DNA from: Rotaria macrura
Lineage: Eukaryota; Rotifera; Eurotatoria; Philodinida; Philodinidae
NCBI GenBank assembly: GCA_900239685.1
Contig: OENT01000395.1
Location: 59,621 to 123,620, forward strand
Length of the DNA: 64,000 nucleotides
Direction: 5' to 3'
Program-made: the position numbers and the translations under genes
In this document: one piece after another, positions 40,413 through 51,546 of the stretch
How positions within the stretch are numbered: position 1 is the stretch's first letter
How the letters are laid out: the number at the start of each line of letters is the position of its first letter
Notes under the pieces: generated by a model
What the model was told of the DNA's origin: nothing
Databases searched by the model: none
What the model saw: only the letters and a program-made list of their open reading frames with translations

Positions 40413-40959
40413 TTTAGTGGTACATGAACGTTTCCTATGTATTAACTTGTTTAAAAATCGGATGTATATATTACACGTAACCTGAGAATTTAATTCAGAT
40501 TGGAATAATAGATTTAATTAAAGATAGAGAAAATAGACACAAAAGAGAGCGAGGAAAAGAAAACAAAATAAAAAAGAATTTGGAAAATCAAAATCAAAAT
40601 AAATTTAAGTTATATGAACTATATGTGAACTTTTTCTATGAGTTAGATTTAGCAATGTATTTTCTAATTTATCATAATTTAGATTTCTTTTTCAAATTGG
40701 TGAGCAAAACAAAATAAAACTTTATTTCTATAAATCACTTTCTCGCAATATTCATAGAATAATATAAAATTCCAATCTCAAGTAGATTCTAAATTCTCGT
40801 GCCACACATATACTATCATGTTTTTGGTTTATTATATAAATTTTATTCAATAAATTTTTTTAAAGAACTGCTTAATACTATAGCCCTGTCGTCTTCTTGT
40901 ACGTGATTAAGTCTCATAACGTTATATTGATAATTATGAAAAACTAAAAGAGTTAAAGT

Positions 40960-41213
40960 GATAAACTTGAACTTTCACCTTTAGGTCCACATATGAGTAC
41001 GGTTAAATCAACTTCAAGTTACATAAAGTAGTACAAAGTAGCTAAAGTATCTTGAGGTAACTTAAAGTACCATTCATATAGAATAATTTAATACCAAGTA
41101 GCTGAAATTATCTTGAAACTAGCTTAAATTATACTTCATGTAACTTAAAGTATCCTTGAAGCAGCTAAAATTAATTTGAAGTAACTCGAATTAACTTCAA
41201 GTCGAAAAGTACG
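40960..41213. repeat. AACTTNAAGT word block
   Basis: About 250 bases with a dozen near-palindromic words such as AACTTCAAGT, AACTTAAAGTA and AACTTGAA in both orientations. Starts near AAACTTGAACTTTCACC and ends near AACTTCAAGTCG. No flanking duplication identified. Confidence 0.5.
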
Positions 41214-41744
41214 CTGTTTTCCCCTAGATGTTTTGTCATTGTTTGGGATATTAAGTAGATCGATCCGCTACTCGATTGTCAATCATGTTGTTTCTGCGCA
41301 TTTGGACGACAGAATATAATAACGGCATCGACTTTTAAGAGAAGACTTACGAGCACATATCGAGCAGACTATCATACAGCTGTTGCACGAAAAAAGAATG
41401 TTTTCCGACGAATGTGTTCATCGTATTCTACATCATAAAAAATTCCATAAGAAATTTTGTAGGTTCAAAACTTTTTACTTTTTGACGGTATCAAAATTTT
41501 TTAACCGCAATCGGTAACCTATGATTCTCTTCTAAAATTCCATTTTACGTATCTTCCATTTTTATTCCATTCTGCTCTGACTCTATTCCATTTGAAAGCA
41601 ATCAATATTACTGGTTGAATCATTTACGCATTGAATATAAAAAAATTCACAAAAAGTATTTCACTCATTTGAATTTAAATCTATGAACATCATTTTTTCT
41701 TGTCTGAAATATATATGGGCACCTGATTAGATACATACACATAC

Positions 41745-42509
41745 CGTAGTAAAAGGTTTACATGCGTTCTGTTCGCATTTATCGATTATATTTGGATAAT
41801 CAACTTTTCGGCAAATACCACCTAACTGCTTCATACATTCAAAAAGATCGGGTGAGACTAGCCAACAATCGTATATTCTTTGAATGCTGCCTTCCGTGAG
41901 ATTATTGGTATGAATGGCGTGAAGACTCTCCACAAGTTCTGTGACATACTTTGGAAAGAATAAACTTCATTTACTATTATAGAATGACACTTACCAGTGG
42001 CTACAAGAGGTGCTAAGATCACCCCAATGGGACCTTCTTCAATGATGGGCGTGATCACACCTTTTGTGCGCCAATCGAGCGATTTAGTTAAATTGTTTAC
42101 TGCGATGAAAGTTTTGAGTAATGCTGGTCGAGCTCCAAAATGAAATTTCGGTCCAGATACTATTTCCTGGAATGTGTCGAATCTTTCGTTGATTATATTT
42201 CAAATTGCAAATGACCTCAATGCGTTGATCGGTCAGATGATTGATTGCCGTCGTGAATTTTGCATCAGGGAGAGCTTGCTGATCAGCACGCATTCGATCA
42301 ATATTTTCAAAAAATATTTGTTTACGTTCGTTTTCTTCAGTAGCTGACAAATACTGTTTTTTGTAGTCCCGTTAGAATTTATCCCACTCAGATGATAAAT
42401 TACTCGCAGCTGTGCCACATAAAACGAAAAGAAGAATGAGCTAAAAGAAAACAAAAGTGAAAAACGATGTATATTGAAATATAGATTTGTGGCAGTTATT
42501 CACCTTCAT
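41745..42509 (-). pseudogene. Decayed cathepsin-L-like (C1A) peptidase with I29 propeptide
   Basis: The reading starts with a short exon ATG-AAG (42504-42509). A signal-peptide exon from 42440 follows (LILLFVLCGTAASN), then an I29 inhibitor propeptide with the ENERKQIFFENIDRM and FTTAINHLTDQRIE signatures. An in-frame TAA interrupts the propeptide at WDKF-stop-RDYKKQY (about 42382), where the consensus expects continuous helix. The mature domain begins LDWRTKGVITPI, but the catalytic QGxCGSCWAF segment is replaced by EEGPIGVILAPLVAT, so the active cysteine is gone. The frame continues through LVESLHAIHTNNLTEGSIQRIYDCW and stops matching at KPFTT (41745), before the catalytic His and Asn. So it has lost its active site, carries a nonsense codon and is 3'-truncated. 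Confidence 0.7.
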
Positions 42510-43379
42510 TTTTGAAGTTGCAGTACACTATGTGTGCGTCGAGAGATATTAGTTATTGAAATACGAAAAATGTGCATATGTAATTAATGACAAAATTAAA
42601 CAGCTAATGCTGGCACAGCAGGAGTATCTTTTTACGTCGATATGTAATCAACAATTCATTCTCTTATCTTTCGCTCAATCAGGTGAAGAGTCACCAAATT
42701 CACCTGCATCGCTTTCATCTTCCTCTCGACAAAACAAAACTGATTAGTCTCTAGAAAAAACCCTATCTCATGAAACTTAGAAAGGGTTTCCGATGCTTCA
42801 TTAACCTAAAGAATATGACAGAAAACCGTTGATGCACCTAGAAACCCTCGCGCGAGCCTAAAAGAATATGTGAATGGTTTTGAAAAGCCATATTGGTTTT
42901 CTAAGAAACGGATTCTTTCTAGAGAGTAGCTGCTGTTCCATTCCCAAGATCGAGCATAACAAGCTGCTCTTTTTAACAAATATATTGAAGAGTTAGAGCT
43001 TAAAATAGTTCGATGAGCGATTAACTATTGGTTACATTCGTCAATTTTCAATCTAATCTTTGGAGAGAGTGTAATGAATTTCATTATAGTTGTTATTTTG
43101 ATTATTCGTCGAAGTAAAAAACGAGGGTAACCAGCTGTCAGGAAATCAATTTGAAATCATTTGAAATGACAGAAATCATGAACTCGGTATGTTTGCACTT
43201 TGGAAATACGTCATAAAAGGATGCCTTCAAGCTGAATGCATGCAATAACCATCTCATATTTTGTGTGTTCCTGTATGTCAGAGTAAGCATAAAATAAAGT
43301 TTACTAAACTTTCATATTTGCTCAGTCAGTCTCAATTATGTTCATAAAAACATACACAAGCTCTCGCATAAGATATTAT
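42510..43379. other. Intergenic, nothing recognised
   Basis: AT-rich. The 63-codon frame at 42556-42747 shows no family features. Confidence 0.4.
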
Positions 43380-43616
43380 TCACTGACATGTTCCACAGCA
43401 GGCAAGAGATTCACTGAACACTTGTTGGATCAATTCAATAGCATTAGCCGGCTGAAAAAGAGCTCCGAAATCGAAAAAGTCGATATAGGAATAATTATAT
43501 ATTTGTCCATCATGTCCTTCAACACTTGATAGCAATATAAAGAGCAATAGAAGCAACATCGTGCCGATATTTTCATATAATATCCCATAAATGAGAGGTG
43601 CACTACGTTTCAACAT
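43380..43616 (-). CDS. Possible small secreted peptide
   Basis: A 78-codon frame. From an internal Met (residue 20) it reads MLLLLLFILLSSVEG, a plausible signal peptide. An acidic/aromatic stretch (YNYSYIDFFDFG) and a Cys-containing end (LACCGTCQ) follow. No homologue recognised and no splice evidence. It could be chance or a decayed exon. Confidence 0.25.
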   Translation of the reverse strand: MLKRSAPLIYGILYENIGTMLLLLLFILLSSVEGHDGQIYNYSYIDFFDFGALFQPANAIELIQQVFSESLACCGTCQ

Positions 43617-44254
43617 GATGAAGTTGTTTTCAGATTATTCAATAAAAGCATCATGAGTTTTTAATTTTTGTAAGAACGGTTGTTCTCTTGACGCTAATGA
43701 TGTTTGCAAGAGCTCTAATTGGAAGTTCGATCAATTAGTTAATGGAAGATTCATGAAATTGTGTCATACATGTGAAACTCTTCGGAAATCTGTCGTAAAT
43801 CTCGTGAAAGATTATTTGAAGACTTGCGACAAAATGAGTTGTTATTCAAAATCTAAATGAAAAGAATACATGTGAGTTCATTTTCTCCACACCTAAAACT
43901 TTACCGTCGCTTTTTGCTATAAAATGTACACAATAATTCATGCTCTCGCTATAGAATTATTTCTTGCATTCATCGGAATGATCAATAGTCAAATCAGATT
44001 TTTTCAATTTTGAGGGTTCAAATTTTTAAACGAACTGCTGGCAGTAGATTGATATATTCATTATCAGCTTCTCTGTACTCAGAAAAAGACTGTGGATATT
44101 AGGGAGTCAGTTATCATTCCTAACTGGAAAATGGTTGCATTCGATTGACCTATGTATATACTAAAAACAGAAAAACATGGCGGCCATGACTAGTCGCAAG
44201 TGTCGGCAACACCCATCAGGTTAATTCTGAAATGTCTTACACATCATTTTCGAC

Positions 44255-44743
44255 TAGTTATCTTTAGAAGAAATACCCTTCGAACGCATCTGGACTTGTT
44301 CCAAGGCGGAAAAGGCGAGACTTCAGTACTCCAGCGTACTCCCTGTGTTCTCAGGCTGTACGATAGCTATGCTTCAATAAGTTTTACCTTCTTCAGTCCT
44401 ACTATCCACCTGTGTTACGGTATATTAGTGGGAGTCAAGCCAGCGCAAGTCCATCTCACCATAAAGTCAAAATATTTCGTTTTATTTCATTGACTTTCAA
44501 TTCTGGAGTACAATTAAATATTTTGGCTTTCTTGTGAGGTGCACTCGTAATGGCTAGACTCCCACTAATTTACCATACCACATGTGGATAGTAGGCTTGA
44601 AATAGGTAAAACTTATTGAAGCATAGCTATCATACATCCTGTGTAGTGCAAGGAGTACGCTGGAGTACTGGGCTCTCGTCCTTCCCCCTTGAATATTCCA
44701 CAGTGTCCTCGAGCCCAGTCATGTCTCGTCAGTCAGATAACTA
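44255..44743. mobile_element. Foldback element with about 220-base arms
   Basis: TAGTTATCT at 44255 pairs with AGATAACTA ending at 44743. Further in, CAGTACTCCAGCGTACTCC pairs with GGAGTACGCTGGAGTACTG, and TAGCTATGCTTCAATAAG with its inverse. The loop is near 44480-44530. Arms have diverged moderately. No coding capacity. Flanking duplication not clear. Confidence 0.65.
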
Positions 44744-44778
44744 AACTAAGAAGACAACAGGTGTATTTGAGAGTCAGT

Positions 44779-44970
44779 GGGGTATGGGTGTATGTGTATG
44801 ATCGTTAGTCTCGCAGTTGGTTGGGTCTCGCTATTGGTGTATGTGTTAGGTTGCGTTAGACAGTGTGTTCACTGAGGGTGTGTACCTGAACCTGTGAGTG
44901 CACCTTCCATTCAGTGGCATGGCATCTGTAACATTACTGAGAAACATACCCACACCCACCCACGTACCCT
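44779..44970. repeat. Telomere-like GTGGG inverted pair
   Basis: GGGGTATGGGTGTATGTG at the left faces CATACCCACACCCACC at the right, about 190 bases overall, with more GGT/TGG words between. Confidence 0.5.
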
Positions 44971-45039
44971 TGGTTTTCTTCAGTCTTCATTATACGTGCT
45001 TTTTGAAATCATTTTGTCTCATTAAAACTAGTATAAAGT

Positions 45040-45312
45040 TCATTCAAAAAGAAATAGGTTATTTTTACAGAACTTAAAAAGTTTCTTCCTACTGGCACAC
45101 TCGAAGAAACTTTTTGGGTTCGGTATAGAACTTTATGAGGTTTGGTTTGTAAGCTGCAAAACCTTTCAGGTTTTGTAAATCTTGAAAAGGTTTTTGCAGC
45201 TTTAATACCGAACCTTTTAAAGTTCTGTACTGAACCCAAAAACGTTCTTCCGGTGTGCGCACAGGAAGAACCTTTTTAGGTGGCGTAAAAAACTTATTTC
45301 TTTTAGAGTGTT
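45040..45312. mobile_element. MITE with AAAGGTT/AACCTTT word arrays
   Basis: The left end (CATTCAAAAAGAAATAGG) matches the inverse of the right end (complement CACTCTAAAAGAAATAAG). Both continue as T-rich, then AAAAAG-GTTCTTCC-type sequence. Internal words AAAGGTT, AAACTTT and AAGAACC recur on both strands, and GGTTCGGTATAGAACTTTA pairs with TAAAGTTCTGTACTGAACC-like sequence. About 270 bases. A related degenerate copy is at 50444-50695. Confidence 0.6.
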
Positions 45313-46092
45313 CTTCCTTGAATTGTGAATGCTATTTCGAAGCAGTTAGAGTTGATTAGAGTCCAGTTATATCTGAACCTGAAATAGTTTAGCACTATGA
45401 GACAGAAACAAAAATCAATCGAACTTTAACACATAGAGAACCATTCGTGGCTCAACATTTTTCCTCAGAACCCTTGAGAGTTCCAATTTACTGGTCACAA
45501 CCGTGTTTTGATTAGCATCCTCGCACTAAACCATAGATGATTTTACTCTTATCATAAAAAACTAAAACTAGTTTTGCACAACTGCTGTTTTCCTTTCTGA
45601 GTGCCTTGATGTTGATAGACTGGGTATTTTCTCAATATCTGCTCCCCCCTTCAGTTGATAGTCTCGTGGTCCGAATTGATTGGAGACTTTTTCCTTGTAT
45701 AAAGTAAATCTAATTGTGGCTGTTACTCTGTTGGTGAATAAATGCTGCTTTTGTGTACTTGAATTTATCTTGGAAAAAAGCAACATGCACATAGACCTTG
45801 CATCATAATGAGTCAATATTTCATGTAATCATCGTTCTCTCGTTCTCCGCCTTTCTTTTCTTGTCGACAAAACTTGATTGTAAAAAGGTAGAAAAATGCC
45901 ACATGTGATAGTGTATTTGATTTCGACGCAAAGGAACAACATTTTTCTTCATACAGCACACAAAACATAACTTTTACCCGAGTATTTATTAATCATCTTC
46001 ATGCTATATGACTGTTCTTAGCAATTAATTCCTTGTATCCTTATTTAATTCTTGCAGAGAAGCATAACTTTACTCCACAATCCGTACAAGAA
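45313..46092. other. Intergenic, nothing recognised
   Basis: AT-rich. A TTCTTGCAG acceptor-like site near 46050, shortly upstream of the next gene's ATG, could end a 5' UTR intron. The 82-codon frame at 45568-45816 shows no family features. Confidence 0.4.
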
Positions 46093-49000
46093 ATGTTCTC
46101 TCCGTAAGTTACTTTTATCTTTTAATGTGACGAGACACTTGTTGAATTTTCATGCATATAAAAATCTTGCAGCAGTTCAGTTGAGCTATTTTTCGATCGA
46201 TGATTTAATTTTATAATAGAAAAACCTGTTTGTCAGAGTTCAAAATATGTAAGAAAGCTTTTACTTAGACATTTTCTTATTATGTCACTTTAGCAAAACA
46301 TTGATGAAGCAATAAAATTTATTTTACTATGAGTTCTTATCTTTCTTATGTTCTTTAATATAATCGAAAATTGTGCAAATTCATTTATAAATTTTCATCT
46401 ACTCGAGTGTTCGAGTCGTGTTTTAATAAAAATGTTGTTTGATGGGACAGACCTTCTCAAATGATGTCATCATTTTCTGTTTGATTTGTTAACTAACATA
46501 GTGCTCGAAAAAACAAGAAAAGCTAAAAATAACAGTTGGTTTTTAAAAACATAAATTAGGTGCAGTGTTCATCAAGAGAATTGTGGACAAGTTTCTGTTA
46601 CCATTATTTTGATTTAAACTAATTTTTAAATAATTCATCAGTATTATATTGTGTATAATCTATTTAGAGAACTCAACAGTGAGTCGATCATCGATGACTC
46701 TATAGATATGAGTGATGGTCTAAAAAGCAATACATACTCTGAATCATCGCAGCAGAAGACCAAACCATGTACCCAATGCTCAAAGAATATTTTGGAAAGC
46801 GAATATGGCAATCACAAGAATACGTGTCATAATCAATCACGTTCACAACAGTCGATCACGCATTACAATCGTAGTTGTTTCTCATGGTGAGTCCTCTGTT
46901 TATATTCACTCATACCGCATTAATTGTTCGGTAGTGTTTCCGAGTCTTATTTGAGTATCTTGATAATTCTGTTTTTCTGTCAAACATCAATCTATTCATT
47001 CTTATCGAGTCAGACTCTGAATTAAAATGAATTTATCAGTGAAACGACATTATATATTTTCTTTATCGGTAATAAATCAAGTATTAAAAACATTGTATTC
47101 TTTTTTTTCCAACAATCATTGTCAATCCATTTGATTTTTTATTAAAGCGTATCACCATTGTCTTTGGATTCAACCTTGAGCCATACTATGCCGTGTCAAT
47201 TTCATCACCAGTTTTGTCTTAGTTGTATTCATAAGTTAATGGCAGAACATATTAAATTGAAGACTGCTCCTTGCTGCTATGTTAATGTTTGCGATCAGCA
47301 ATTGTCGAAGTACGATGTCTCATGTTTACCGCTGGAACCCGATATGATTGCTTATTTGTTGGAACTTGTTACTACAAAAGATCGTCCTCAATGTCCCCAA
47401 TGTCTTTTCTATATCGAGTTTGAAACATTACACAAATTTGAAGGGCATGTGACTTATTGCAGACCAGAAGATATGGTTTCATGTAAATACTGTTGTTGTC
47501 TATATGGACCTCGTCAATTGGACGACCATTCACGATATTGCCGTAATGTATCCGAACAACAACGACAACAAGCATTTATAGATTTTATTGTATCGAAACT
47601 GAAATATCCTTTTACACCAGTACAAGTTCGTTATTACATCGAACGAAAAAATCTTAATCGACACACACTTGATCTTCATAAAATTGTTGATGAACTAGCT
47701 AAGTTTGGTATGTCTTCTGATAATTTTGAACATTCAGGGATTCTTTCTTGAAAAAAGCAATCGGTCATTTTGTCTCTGGCTGAAGTGTTTTTTTTCTGAA
47801 AGTTGGAATCTCTTGAAAATTGAATGAAAAGAAATCGTCATTGTCTATAATTGTGTTTGATGGAAAAATTCATTATTTTTGATTTTCATTTGAAATATCA
47901 GATGTTGTTTTCCACTCTAGGCAATACATTCCCATACAAAGTGCCCACTTTTACATGTGGTGTTTGTTTGGAATTATATCCGTATCAAGATGTTTTCGTT
48001 TTTGGTTGTAATGATAATCATAAATTGTGTTACGGTTGCTTTGAAGAATCATGTACAGCGAAGATGAATAGTGGTGAAATCCTCAAATGTGCTTTATGTG
48101 ATTATCAATTAGAACATGGGGAAATTAATCAATTACGAGTGACTCGCGAACAGAAACAGAAATTTCATGAACATCAAATAGAGAAGACATTTAGTAACTT
48201 TATTAATAATGCTCGTGGAATTATCAAATGTCCGAATCGAGATTGTAAATGGGTTATAGAAGCCCGACATCCAAATGCACAGTTTCGAGTTGTATGCCAT
48301 GCATGTGCCAATGAGTTTTGTTCGATTTGTAGTCAACAGTATCATTATCGAACCACTTGTCAGGAAGTAACGCAAATGACACAACAATGGTTTGCCTGGT
48401 GTACTACAGGTAAATAAATACAGCTCAATTTAACTTTACGTTTTGCTCATTTTAAAGAACGTGGAAATTATTGGAGAGCCCGAGCACAACAAGATGCTAG
48501 TTATCGTGCTCAGTTGGATGATTATGAAAGACAAAAAGCGGCGAACAATCAACGAAATGAAGAATTACGTCGCCGCTATAATGCTTTGAAAGCTGATGAA
48601 GAATTAAAAGCACGGAATTGTCGTCTTTGCCCGCATTGTAAACGTGTTATTCAACATATGGGAGGATGCAGTAGTATGGTATGTGGACGAAATTTTCATG
48701 GAGGCGATCAACAATCAGGATGTGGCCACGCTTTTGATTGGGATACGGCTGAACGTTATGTACCCATTATGGGTGCAGCGCCAGAAAAAGTTACAAATGG
48801 TTTACCTCGTTTAGAAAATAAGCATAAAGTAGTTCATCGAGGCATCAGGTAAATACGTCGAGAAGAAACTAATCCAAAGACTATTTATTAATAAAATTCG
48901 TTTGCAGATGCAATGGTTGTCATAAAGATGTCGAAGGTATTCGTTTTGATTGTATTCATTGTTCCTCGCTAATTTATTGTGAAAAGTGTGAACAGCGATG

Positions 49001-49100
49001 CACTTTGGCGCATTCAGAAGAACTTCGAAAGCAAAATAAACAACAGCACGTGTTTCGGTTGATACCGACATCAGGAGAGTATCGTGGCAAACGACAATAA
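46093..49100 (+). CDS. RBR-type E3 ubiquitin ligase with extra zinc fingers and C-terminal ZZ domain
   Basis: RING-IBR-RING ligase that should pass ubiquitin from E2 to a RING2 cysteine and then to substrate. Exons 46093-46103, 46668-46886, 47148-47707, 47921-48409, 48458-48848 and 48908-49100 give 620 aa. Order of parts: a C2HC finger (about residues 38-57), a first RING-like region (CFSC ... HQFCLSCIH, 75-120), two more Cys/His fingers (158-180 and 188-208). Then come RING1 (CGVCLELYP ... CALCDYQL, 276-320), IBR (CPNRDCKWVIEA ... CSICSQQYHYRTTC, 367-405), a charged linker helix, RING2 (CPHCKRVIQHMGGCSSMVCG, about 480-520) and a ZZ finger (CNGCHKDVEGIRFDCIHC, 557-590). The presumed catalytic cysteine is in MGGC; the usual His two residues on is Ser. 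The first 11-base exon is the least certain part. Confidence 0.85.
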
Positions 49101-49101
49101 A
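49096..49101 (+). promoter_or_regulatory. AATAAA poly(A) signal overlapping the RBR stop codon
   Basis: The gene ends CGA-CAA-TAA-A, so the hexamer contains the stop codon, as at 7573-7578. Confidence 0.6.
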
Positions 49102-49380
49102 GAATTAAAATAGACGTATCTGTTTTTCAAGTCGTTTCTAATGATATTCGTAAACAGCATCATGAAAAGTTAATGTTTCTGTCGCGCTTCATTCTTAGCA
49201 AGCTTCTTTTTCTTTTTACTTTATATATGCATTGCACTGCTTCGATCACTCGTCTATTTTTTTTATTCTATTAATTGTACAAGACGTGATTGTCATGGAT
49301 GTACGACTCATTTACTAATTCGTACGTTCATGTTTCGATGCAGTTGGTGCCTCTTTCATATCACAGGATTTGGGCGTTGA

Positions 49381-49447
49381 TGTGTGGCTACCTGTGGAGG
49401 TGAGAAAATAGAAAATACCCAAACGCAGACCCACAACCACCACAGGG
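49381..49447. repeat. Telomere-like GTGG inverted pair
   Basis: TGTGTGGCTACCTGTGGAGG faces CCCAAACGCAGACCCACAAC followed by CACCACAGGG, with a short A-rich loop. Confidence 0.45.
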
Positions 49448-50136
49448 CATCACCTATTGCAGATGTTCACGATAACATCGGCACCTATGAGTACCAATAT
49501 CAATAGCATTGAGAATTCGTAGTCTCTGGCAAATTTGAAAGTAGCACTCCATAGTTATCAACAACAACCGACGACTTGGTAGGTATATTGAATGAATGAG
49601 ACTGTCGAATGATTTGTCCTTCACTCTGACGAACGGCATACAAAGTTGTCTGCAAATAACCTGAGACGAGAAACTGGAAATCGAACAATTTTTACATCTT
49701 GATACTTTTTCATACAGGTTATTTCAGATAATGTGAATCATGAAGGATTTCGAAATAATGAGTGAAAGGAGATTAAGAAATTCTTCAAAAATCAACGTGG
49801 CTATTATCAAAGTAAAAAGTATTAACTGATCTTTAACTTCATCTTATCTCAACAAAACGATGTCGCTTTGATGCCTGTAATGGCAAGTTTTTCATTTGTA
49901 TCTCTGCTAAAATGTTGACGGAAATGGATTTAAGTGATCTTGACTTTCAAACATACTCGCACTTATGGTATGTAGTGTATTCACAGTGTTGTTATCTAGT
50001 ATTCATTTACTTCCTTTCCCTTTTCTGTTATGCTTGAGTGTGAATTCTAAAGTATTTCATTCCTGATAATGATAGGCTCCCCTTTCCGGATTCGATTTCA
50101 ACGGCAATGATAAGCTGTTCTGTTTCTTCTATTTAC
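49448..50136. other. Intergenic, nothing recognised
   Basis: AT-rich, between the RBR gene and the foldback element. The overlapping minus-strand frames at 49454-49688 show no family features. Confidence 0.4.
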
Positions 50137-50965
50137 ATTTTCTAAAAAACGATAGTAGGTATAGAAACGATTGTTTCACCAACGATACCATTCATGTTGG
50201 GCTACATTTTCATGCTAATGAAAGTTCTTTATCGTCAGAGATTTTTGTATCTGTGCTATGTCACATCTCCAGAAATACTTCCGCAGTGATAGGGTTGTTG
50301 TTCAGATCAGTGCAATACAATATTTTGAAATTAGTCTCAACTGAAATGCAGCAATCTGACATTTGGTAAAAACATTTGTTTAGTCGTAGTTAGAGTGACA
50401 CTGCATTTTTGATATTTTTGGTATTGTTTGAAAAGGTTTTGCTACTCTTTAAAAGAGAAGGTGCGATAAAAAAACTTTTTCGGTGCAGTTTTGTGGAGCT
50501 TTTATAAATTCTAGAGAAAAAAACCTAGAGCTTAAAATGGCTTTAGAGACAAATGTGGAGATGAAAAAGGTTTCAGGCTATTTTGGCAAGAACCTAAAAA
50601 GGTTCCTCAAAATTGTACCCAACTCTGAACCTTAAAAGATTCTATAACTTTCCTAAAACTCTGGAAATTTCAATAAAAAATCTTTTTTCTTGTGAGTATC
50701 AAAATTCGCTATGACAAAGTTTTGAAAACGTCAGTCGACATATGTTGATGTACTCTTTCAAATGAGACTAATTTAAAAATATTGTATTTTGTTGATCTGA
50801 CCAACTACCCTATTACTGAGGGAGTATTTCTGGATATGGAACAAAGTACCGGTTCTAAAATTTCTGACGATAAAGAACTTTCATTGGCATGAAACGATAG
50901 CCCAACATGGATGGTATTGTTGGTGAATCAACCTTTTCTACACTTCCTATCGTTTTTTAGAAAAT
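50137..50965. mobile_element. Foldback element with about 280-base arms
   Basis: ATTTTCTAAAAAACGATAG at 50137 is matched exactly by its inverse ending at 50965. The arms stay alignable inward: CATGTTGGGCTA, CAATGAAAGTTCTTTATCGT and others appear at mirrored positions. The centre (50444-50695) is filled by a copy of the AAAGGTT-word MITE family. Confidence 0.65.
50444..50695. mobile_element. Second copy of the AAAGGTT-word MITE, inside a foldback loop
   Basis: Left end ACTCTTTAAAAGAGAAGG followed by AAAAAAACTTTTTCGG; right-end complement ACTCACAAGAAAAAAGATT. Internal AAAAAGGTT and AACCTAAAAAGGTT words match the element at 45040-45312. Confidence 0.45.
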
Positions 50966-51546
50966 CGAAATTTACTGAACAGTGTCCCTCTGAAAAGTAC
51001 TCCGAACATAGCCTACCTGCTTATACATACATGCCACCCCTATATATTCAGAGATGGAAATCAATTAGAGCTCAACTTTTGAGTTTCTTGACTACCTTTT
51101 GCTAGGTTTATCTACTGTAAAAATATCAGCAAAATCCTTGACATTTACTGTACCATGTCCTGCATGAATTGGTCTTGGTCTGAGTACAAGGTCTCTTAAG
51201 TATGGACGAAGCTGTTCATGCTATACTCTCCTGGATGATACTGCTTGTTATAGTGTTGTCTACCAATATTATTAAACTTTGAAGATGCATCGTGTTTCAT
51301 ATTTTTTTGAAAAAGTCAAACTAAATTACATATTTGAGAAGTCCCTTAAGCCAGGTGCAAACCGGTCATGCGATGCTCCCTCACACCGAAATACAGCTGT
51401 ATCCACACCCACCCCTTCAGAGCCAGATCGACACCTACACTGCACAGGATGAGTGTGTTCTTTCTCCAAGGGATAGTCTTATGATCTTCATACGGGTGCT
51501 GAGTGTTCCCTGGAAATATGGAGGATTATTGGTTTTGTTATTTTCG
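50966..51546. other. Intergenic
   Basis: Contains one C-rich ACACCC stretch near 51404-51416 related to the telomere-like blocks. Otherwise nothing recognised. Confidence 0.4.

Larger units (their letters stand above)
40009..41744. other. Intergenic with two repeat blocks
   Basis: Between the ART gene and the decayed cathepsin-like gene. Contains the GTGGG-type inverted pair at 40351-40412 and the AACTTNAAGT word block at 40960-41213, both listed separately. Otherwise AT-rich, with no gene seen. Confidence 0.5.
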
